From assembly GCA_949825065.1 (NCBI GenBank), contig OX463847.1, positions 32,378,115-32,442,114 on the forward strand: a stretch of 64,000 bases of DNA, read 5' to 3'. The notes under the pieces are model-generated. The model saw nothing but the letters and a program-made list of their open reading frames with translations. It did no database searches and had not been told where the DNA came from. Below, in pieces: positions 57,030 to 64,000 of the stretch (position 1 is the first letter of the stretch; every line of letters starts with the position of its first letter). Position numbers and translations under genes: made by a program. The DNA comes from Odontocerum albicorne (taxonomy: Eukaryota; Arthropoda; Insecta; Trichoptera; Odontoceridae).

Positions 57030-57215
57030 ATCATATAGATTCCATCACGCCGTTTCCCTGCTGGTGTATGCAGAGGACAGCGATCTCTTCCACACTTTCT
57101 CAGACAGCTCCTTCGAAGTCTCTTATTCTTACAGTTTCTTCTTTCAAAATATCATTCACTGGTCCAACCATACTTTCCTTGGTATTCCTCTACCATATGT
57201 CATGTTATACATAAA
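57030..57215 (-). pseudogene. Family R LINE tail, minus strand, short
   Basis: ATCACGCCGTTTCCCTGCTG, AGACAGCTCCTTCGAAGTCT, CAAAATATCATTCACTGGTC and TTTCCTTGGTATTCCTCTAC follow in minus-strand family order. The plus-strand 119-codon frame over it is a shadow. Confidence 0.6.
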
Positions 57216-59805
57216 TCAAGTTCTGTCAAAACCTGATAAAGCGGTGTTGAAAATCATTCACAAAATATTTTTTTTTTTTTTTAAATATTCAGTTTTAGAA
57301 GATAGTAAAAAGATGCATTTCATATATGTTAATTTTTTTAATATGTTTGTTTGGTGCCTGTAAAACGCACTTTTAACACTGCCAAAGCTAGGTCACCAGC
57401 ACATGCACTTAATTGTTTCCTCCTAACATTCAGATGCAATGAGACTGGCACATCTAACAAGATAAACCATTATATACAAATTAAATATAAATTTAAATAG
57501 TTTTAATTTGATTTGGATTATTTAACTCAACAGTATATTTATCTTTAGATATATTTAAGACGCTCATCACGTACGTTATATTATATTTGGCAGTGGTCAT
57601 TGAGAGATTAACGTTTGTTCCGCATGCGAGATGCATCACCAATACGGCAGTCTCTTGGATTGAAAAGAGTGCAATGTCGATTTCTTAAGTTTAGAAACTA
57701 TAAATTGCTACCGTGCAAGGAAGTCAACTTTGTAAAAATTGGAGAACTTCTTGAACTTGAAAATATTGCCTGAAAGAAGGAAATAACCGGACTTATTGGT
57801 ACTGTATACATTGTTAAATCTTATTATCAACTCCCTCCAGGCCCACGAAAACCCATAAATTATTCCGTTAACCAACTGTTAGGCTGTACAGAATGGTCAA
57901 TCAGTATGGACACTTAATAGACCGATTTAAATTCGTTGTGAAGACGATATAATTTATTTTTGTCTTATTCATGTACTTGATGGTATTTGTTATTGGTATT
58001 TTCTATCGTTGAATTATTCTCTTTGTTTACTCAAAAAAAGGCTAAAAAAATATATTACATCTAAATTATGAAAGGGCTGAATAAAGTATTTCTGTGGTAG
58101 TAATAAAATCTTGGAAATCTTGTGTGTCGCCATCCAATTTGATTTGATACAGTTTATTCAATGTCACGTAGAAAAGTTGAATCAAGAATCAAGACCATAA
58201 TCCCCTGAAACTTTCTCTCTCGTTTGAAGGTATTAGGGAAATATTATTTCCCCTCTGAGTGTGTCTAGTAAAACAAAGAAAACGAATTAATGATATAAAA
58301 TTAGTTGGAACGCATTGTTTAGTTTAACTCATTAGGGGTGAGTATTAAGCAGTGGAATGAAGTTTCTTAATTCTTTTGTTAAGGAAAGGTTTGGAAACGT
58401 TTCAAAATATATAGAATCGGAAGATTAAGATAAACTGTGGTCTGAGTTATTCAATAGAACTCTTAAGTTGAAATGTGTAGCGACAACACAAATGAAACCG
58501 TTCTGTAAGTGAGTTTTGAAATTTCATATACTTGATATGCATGTAGGAGTATAGAATTACACAAAAAAAATATATACAAACTCAAATACGATATATACAA
58601 TTTTAAAAAAACATTTCAATGTGTTTTTATATTAATTAACGTATTTAATTTATCAAAAGAAAGGAAGAATGAGTATACAAGCGTGTCCTTTGAAATGTTA
58701 TAATGAAGTATATTATATTTAATATGTTGCTTTTTTTCTTGTAAGGCACCTTTTACAGTTCTGCAAACATGCGTAAATGGAAATTTTTACTGCAAATTTT
58801 ATATCATGTTGGTGTTTTAATATCAACAGCTATATTGTAATATCTTATTCACTTGTACTCTGATTTTTAATTATATTTTGTATAAATTGTTAATCATTGA
58901 ATCCATACTTAATACTATACATATACAAATATTTCGTATATTGACTTCATTGTTGACTTAACTGAGTATATCAGTAAGATATAAAACATATGTATGATAT
59001 ATACTTAAATTAAATTAAAATAATAATACAAGTGTCTCGAATCGATTATTTTAATATCACAATAAATCAGCTGAGTTGTAATAAATCTTTTTAATAGTCG
59101 GAGAAAATTCCTTCTTTGACAGAATTGAAACGGAGACAATTTGATGATATAAAAAACACCTTGCACGAATCAGATAAGGTTCCAAAAGTCCCTGCACTCT
59201 TACTTGTGCAAACATTTCAGAGGCACTACATCACGGGGGTAGCTTTATAAAAGCTACGAATCGGATTTTTTAACGTCCTTTTGATATGTTTCCATTTTTG
59301 AATAACTATCGGTATAAGAGGTGTTGAAGTCAATACCAGGAAAAAAGTGAAACAATTGGTTTTAATATTTACATCGCAGCGGATGTCGGCAAATACTTGA
59401 GATGCGTCACTCCTTTGGAAGACGACATGTCGTCTTTTCGACACTACCGACAATAGTATCAGCAAGCATTTTATTGTACGATTATCCGAGCTAGTGCCAT
59501 GTGCTGGAATGTCCAGGCAGATGTGCCAAACATGCTCACAGATCGAAGTTGCGGATCTATTTACAGCAACACCTGCTCTCACAAAATACATAGATCTTTA
59601 TCATCATTAATTGGACGAGGAACGGAAAACCTGAATGCAGATTTTTTAATTAGGTTTAACGTGTTTTTGTTATCAACATATTTTTTTTTTCATAATAACG
59701 ACAATGTGGCCAATAAGCAGATACAAAAACAAAAGTTTTCTTACTTATGTATGAGTTAATTTTGAAGTTATTTCTAAATTTTCAGTTCCTCAATCAACGT
59801 GATAG
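57216..59805. other. AT-rich intergenic DNA, no gene supported
   Basis: The longest frame is 121 codons on the minus strand (59591-59226). It has cysteine and hydrophobic residues (ICEHVWHICLDIPAHG) but no domain that I recognise, and it overlaps a plus-strand frame. TAGCTTTATAAAAGCTA near 59240 is a short palindrome. Confidence 0.4.
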
Positions 59806-59807
59806 TA

Positions 59808-60734
59808 CTACCTTGATCAAAAAGTTTTAGGACCGGCCACCGTGTGGCGCTGTCAGTCACCCGATTAGAATTCTTTTTTTTTGTTAGTTTACCACATCTA
59901 TCATTGACACTTCCCTCCAAATTTCAGCGTCATAGCTTGACATTTGTAAAATTTACGCTGTACTGAGTACATCTACCTTTGTGCGTGTTTTCGATTTTTT
60001 ACAAGTTTGAAAATGGCATCAATTGTGCATCAACGAGTTTGCATTAAATTTTGTGTGAAAAATAGATTTAACGACCCGCAGACCTTGGAAATGCTGGAGA
60101 ACTGTTTTTTGGTGGCAAGAACGCTTCAGAAGTGGTTGTGAGTCGGTCGAGGATGACGAACGCAGTGGCAGTCGAAAACCGATGAAAACATCGATAAAAT
60201 TAAAGAAATGTTGGCCGAAAACCGCAAATTGACCATCAGAGAGCTGGCAGAGGACTTGGTACATCGCTTATGGATCCGCTCAAGACATTTTGGTTAGTGA
60301 TTTGGGCCTTAGACGTGTCGCTGCAAAACTGGTGCCGAAAGACCTCAATTTCATGCAACAAAAGGACCGCGTTGAAATCGCGAAAGACATGATTTCCATG
60401 AGTTTTTGACCAAAAACAACACAAACACTATCCAGCAGCCTTCGAATTCACCTGATCTGGCTCCCTGCGACTTTTTTCTGTTCAACCGACTTAAAAAACC
60501 GCTTCGCGGAACGCGTTACAGCACCCGAGAGGATGTCATGAAAAAATCGAAGACGGCTCAGATGGGCATACCGAAAATTGAGTACCAGCGGTGTTTCGAG
60601 GATTGAATCAAGCGCTGGCGTAAGTGCGTTGCAGTCGATGGGGAGTACTTTGAAGGGGACCATATCGATTTTGATGAATAAACTTGTATTTTCAATTTTA
60701 TGAATAAAGTCCTAAAACTTTTTGATCAAGGTAG
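59808..60734 (+). mobile_element. Internally deleted mariner-like element, 927 bp, intact ends
   Basis: TA lies at 59806-59807 and 60735-60736. The terminal inverted repeats are CTACCTTGATCAAAAAGTTT plus TAGGAC at the left and its exact reverse complement at the right, at least 26 bp perfect. Inside is a transposase relic with the catalytic core deleted. A truncated sibling lies at 12679-13055. With intact ends it could in principle be mobilised in trans by a full-length relative, which is an inference. Confidence 0.9.
60013..60681 (+). pseudogene. Mariner-like transposase relic, catalytic core deleted
   Basis: The start reads MASIVHQRVCIKFCVKN and PQTLEMLENCFLVARTLQKW before a stop. After frameshifts ENIDKIKEMLAENRKLTIRE, LAEDL and DLGLRRVAAKLVPKDLNFMQ are readable, the helix-turn-helix and linker region of a mariner-type transposase. 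At about 60395-60420 the sequence jumps to NNTNTIQQPSNSPDLAPCDF and FLFNRLKKPLRG. It ends WRKCVAVDGEYFEGDHIDFD after another stop. Only the third catalytic aspartate (PCD) remains; the first two and about 130 residues are gone. Confidence 0.85.
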
Positions 60735-60736
60735 TA

Positions 60737-61775
60737 TATCTTCTTGAACAGCATTCATTATTAACGATGTGGTGCGGTGCGGGCAACTCGTCTTGAGAGG
60801 GTTGTATATACCGTATTAATATCTTTCTATGATATAATACATTGTAAATTTGTTGAAAGAATTTCGACTTGTACATAGATAACAAAATATTGGTTTCTAA
60901 CGAAAAAGGTTTATTTTCTCTGGATCCAGATGCTATAGAATAGATTGTGTCTTTTTAGACAAGTATTGGCGAGAGAACTTATGACTCGTATGATAACAGT
61001 GGGGGGTCTACCGTTTCTATTATGGTATTCCACACACTTCCTCGTGGGCTATGTTTCATAGAGCTAGGAGTCAATTAAAAGCATGCCGCGTGTGTATAAA
61101 TAATAGCGTTTTTATCAGCGGCTCTCTTTTGGTTCGTTAAACATTAATAGAAAATCAATTGTCATTACAGGCACGAAATATTTATCAGCTACCTTGCAAA
61201 AATAGACGGAAAATATATATTAGGTGTAGATACGAGTAAGTGATAAAATTTAACGTTTTAAGTCAAATGACTTATAAAAACTACATTGAAGCATTTTTAT
61301 CAAAAGTTTTAGTTTTAGCTTTGCGGAACTCCATATTAAAATAGTAATTTGTTATTTCAATCATTATTGGAATTCACTGTGAAATAAGTCATTAATTGTT
61401 CAATATTCTACATTTTAGCATCTTATTGGTCAGTTTTATTTTTAACCTGAGAAAGTACGACATTTATATTGAGTCTGATATCGCAAACGCTTTACTTGAA
61501 ATTCTTTGCAGAAAAACTAAAAATATATCTAATCCTTCAACCTTTATCTTTGAGTCATTCAGATACTGAGTTTGCTGACAGACCTCTAACAATTGGTATC
61601 TATCTATCTACTGGGTGGGCCCATGTAATGCAAGATGCAAGGTAAGGGAAAACAATAACTCCACGAATGTCACATTTACCTTCAAGATAGGTTATCCCTC
61701 GTGATCGAGCATGATGTCAGTCATCTTATAGATGGAAGATGAGTGTGAGAGTTTGGTATACTGCGGACTTCATCT
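60737..61775. other. Unassigned interval
   Basis: AT-rich with a few GC-richer patches (60770-60810, 61610-61760). A short CTAT run lies at about 61600. No gene is recognised. Confidence 0.4.
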
Positions 61776-61779
61776 CAAA

Positions 61780-62070
61780 CGCACAATTTAGACAACTCAA
61801 ACCCAAAGTTCCAATTACATGGAGGTCAAAGTTCAAGACGATCGGCAGGTTTAATGTGCTGCAGCCTTCCTTTAGACATAATTTTACATACTTCTATGTT
61901 TGTGTTGTTTAATAGATACGCAAGCATATAAGCTACAGAAAAAAACATTAACTCAGATATATAACGGTCTAAAAATAAAACTAATCCGGTAGTGAATCAA
62001 ACCTGGGACGCCCGTTTTGCTTAACCTGAATGATAACCGTAAGACCACGGCCGCCGACTATTACCAATAC
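61780..62070 (-). repeat. SINE-B copy with tRNA-like head
   Basis: AAGACGATCGGCAGGTTTAA, TAGATACGCAAGCATATAAG, and TATAACGGTCTAAAAATAAA match 43427-43895. The minus-strand head reads CGGCCGTGGTCTTACGGTTA (A-box region) and GCGTCCCAGGTTTGATTCAC (B-box region). Confidence 0.65.
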
Positions 62071-62274
62071 ACATTCAAACACTAGAAAATGTATACACGT
62101 AGATACAAATCTATTTGTATAAAGAGGTGACCAAATTTGTACAACAGTCACTACCACTATCTTTTGCCTAGATAATCAAGAAAAAACAGCAGACTAATAA
62201 ATATTTAGGATTTTTAAAACAAACCTCTGGTTTTATTTGTGTACTTGTTGAAGTGCATCAACTTACACGTCCAG

Positions 62275-62345
62275 ATGTAAAACATTTCCACAATATAGAA
62301 TTATAGACATTATAGAATGTAAAACATTTCCACAATATAGACAAC
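62275..62345. repeat. 43-bp tandem duplication
   Basis: ATGTAAAACATTTCCACAAT plus ATAG occurs at about 62275 and again 43 bp later. Confidence 0.8.
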
Positions 62346-62483
62346 ATTAACAGGTTAAAAAGCTTTCCACACTTTTACTGTGTGTTAAGTGATAATGTGC
62401 GCAAAGAATAACAATGCTGTTGAAGCGAAGGAAATGGGCGCCACCTAAAGATTGATGGATTTTCTAATAATTAATATTCAACT

Positions 62484-62540
62484 AAATAGGTGTTGTAATG
62501 TTCAGCAAAATAGATGTTGTAATGTTAAGCTAAATAAATA
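62484..62540. repeat. 27-28-bp tandem duplication
   Basis: AAATAGGTGTTGTAATGTTC and AAATAGATGTTGTAATGTTA occur back to back, followed by a partial third AAATA. Confidence 0.7.
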
Positions 62541-62799
62541 TAATACATACGTGAAAACAAGTGTTAAAAGAATTTGTACGTAAATCGATCACTTACCTCA
62601 CAGTGTTAGAGGTGTCTATTAAAAAAAACCATACATAACCTAATTAATAATAACATTATTTCAAATCGGTAAAAAAAATGACCGATGACCTTAATAATAT
62701 ATGTGGCTCAGCTTGGTAATTGTTTAGGTATAAATCGATCCAGAATCGACCGAAAATCTTACTATAGACTTATACTGACGTATTACAACACATTTTCGT

Positions 62800-62930
62800 T
62801 ACATAAAGTACAACCTGTAGGGGTTTATTGCTACATTGCAGTCTCTTCCAACCAATCAGAAAGCTCTTTATTAGACTGTAAATGAAAATCAAACTGGAAT
62901 TCTCTTTGAATCGAACAAGATCAATCTGAT
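62800..62930 (-). repeat. SINE-A body fragment with decayed head
   Basis: CATTTTCGTTACATAAAGTA, GGGTTTATTGCTACATTGCA and TCTTCCAACCAATCAGAAAG match the SINE-A body in minus orientation. TTTGAATCGAACAAGATC may be the decayed B-box region. The 66-codon plus frame over it is incidental. Confidence 0.5.
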
Positions 62931-63054
62931 TGGAGCGAACTTGTTCACAGAAAGATGTTAAGATAATTGGACAAAAAGGAAAAGTATTGGAAGAAAATAT
63001 GTATTTTAAATTACACTAAAAATACACCTAATATTTTGCTTCGAAAACTCGACA

Positions 63055-63120
63055 TGTCTGCAGATGGGATACGAACCTGAGGCCTTCTTTTGTCAGGGAA
63101 TTTGCGCTTCACTACTTGCA
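63055..63120 (-). repeat. tRNA-like SINE head, minus strand
   Basis: GGGATACGAACCTGAGGCC and GCGCTTCACTACTTGC read on the minus strand as GCAAGTAGTGAAGCGC (A-box region) and GGCCTCAGGTTCGTATCCC (B box). The body is not clear. Confidence 0.5.
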
Positions 63121-63290
63121 GATTTTTTTTCGATTAGAGGCGTTTTGCACAGTAACTATAAAAATGTTTTTCTGATACAAACATTTTTTTGAAAAAAGAA
63201 TACTAAGCTGGTGTGTATGTTTGTAACAATCTTCAAATCAATGGCTAATGAATACCAAAACAAAAATATACGTGTCAAATACTAGTTATG
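63121..63290. other. Short AT-rich interval
   Basis: Nothing recognised. Confidence 0.3.
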
Positions 63291-63927
63291 GTATTAGTTT
63301 TAGTCACTATTTCGATAAGTTAAGGTGTTAGTTTTAATCACCAATACAATATATTAAGGCGTTAGTTTTAGTCACCAATACGATATATTAAGGTGTTAGT
63401 TTTAATCACCAATACGATATATTACGGTGTTAGTTTTAGTCACCAATACGATATATTAAGGTGTTAGTTTTAATCACCAATACGATATATTAAGGTGTTA
63501 GTTTTAGTCACCAATACGATATATTAAGGTGTTAGTTTTAATCACCAATACAATATATTAAGGCGTTAGTTTTAGTCACCAATACGATATATTAAGGTGT
63601 TAGTTGTAGTCACCAATACGGTATGTTAATGTGTTAGTTTTAGTCACCAATACGATATGTTAAGGTGTTAGTTTTAGTCACCAATACGATATATTAAGGT
63701 GTTAGTTTTAGTCACCAATACAATATATTAAGGCGTTAGTTTTAGTCACCAATACGATATATCAAGGTGTTAGTTGTAGTCACCAATACGGTATGTTAAT
63801 GTGTTAATTTTAGTCACCAATACGATATGTTAAGGTGTTAGTTTTAGTCACCAATACGATATATTAAGGTGTTAGTTTTAGTCACCAAAACGATATATTT
63901 ATGTGTTAGTTTAAGTCACCAATACGA
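63291..63927. repeat. 34-bp minisatellite, about 19 units
   Basis: The unit contains GTGTTAGTTTTAGTCACCAA then TACGATATATTAAG. In the first nine units the AGTCACC and AATCACC versions alternate, giving a 68-bp dimer. Later, a marked unit with GGTATGTTAATGTGTTA recurs exactly 170 bp apart (CACCAATACG at 63611 and 63781), i.e. every five units. The unit with ACAATATATTAAGGCG recurs at spacings of 204 and 170 bp. Confidence 0.95.
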
Positions 63928-64000
63928 CTTCCGTGACCTAGTTGGTAAGACGCTTGTCTCCCAATCCAGGATTCGATTCCAATGAGTTCGATTCCCGTTG
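63928..64000 (+). repeat. tRNA-like SINE head, cut by window end
   Basis: CTTCCGTGACCTAGTTGGTA and AGACGCTTGTCTCCCAA match the head of the 9172-9660 copy. Two B-box-like stretches follow, GGATTCGATTCC and GAGTTCGATTCCCG, so the B region may be locally duplicated. The element directly abuts the 34-bp array. The rest lies outside the window. Confidence 0.65.

Noticed and set aside
59226..59591. 121-codon minus-strand frame with cysteines
   Set aside because: No motif recognised and an overlapping plus-strand frame of similar length; not enough to call a gene.
59806..60736. Calling the element at 59808 an autonomous transposon
   Set aside because: Two of three catalytic aspartates and several frames are lost, so it cannot encode a working transposase.
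63928..64000. A real tRNA gene at the window end
   Set aside because: A-box and B-box motifs are present but the full cloverleaf is not, and the same head occurs in many SINE copies here.

Overview
This window looks like AT-rich (by eye about 30% GC) eukaryotic nuclear DNA, most probably from an insect or another arthropod. It carries several mariner-type DNA transposons, tRNA-derived SINE-like repeats, many decayed non-LTR retrotransposon tails and long tandem arrays. I see no bacterial gene organisation, operons, Shine-Dalgarno signals or CRISPR arrays, and no convincing host gene. The order of insect cannot be settled from the sequence alone. Almost every open frame is short and AT-driven. 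The only recognisable proteins are pieces of transposases and reverse transcriptases. Repeat family letters (R, T, J, K, P, SINE-A/B/C, D, F) are my own labels, from internal comparison only.

Layout. 1-9.7 kb: a 213-bp tandem duplication is split by a TA-flanked pogo/Tigger-like element (1425-2221). SINE-A and SINE-C copies and long unassigned AT-rich DNA follow. 9.7-15.9 kb: an internally deleted mariner (10307-11003), a truncated mariner-like element (12679-13055), and a 35-bp minisatellite with a long TA run inside it. 15.9-30 kb: scattered non-LTR fragments (families R, T, J), a 187-bp tandem array ending in a tRNA-like module (23828-24470), and a 21-bp-arm hairpin at 28128. 30-46.5 kb: a 445-bp MITE, two inverted copies of a LINE 3' region, a 103-bp triplication, an AAT microsatellite, and SINE copies including a dimeric SINE-B. 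46.5-64 kb: a near-perfect 38-bp-arm palindrome, a head-to-head pair of LINE tails, a deleted mariner (49263-50162), and an almost intact 1286-bp mariner (55199-56484). A deleted mariner-like element follows (59808-60734), and the window ends in a 34-bp minisatellite with higher-order structure beside a tRNA-like SINE head.

How it works together. This is a transposon graveyard in an apparent gene desert, not a pathway. The one element that could have been mobile recently is the mariner at 55199-56484. It has perfect 32-bp inverted repeats and a transposase broken by one homopolymer frameshift. The shorter elements keep their ends but lost the catalytic core, so they could at most be moved by a transposase made elsewhere. 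I found no undescribed defence, metabolic or regulatory system. The most interesting signals are structural: nested insertions, tandem arrays with higher-order periodicity, the fold-back, the shared 5' ends of family R tails, and the enrichment of ATACTCGTA.
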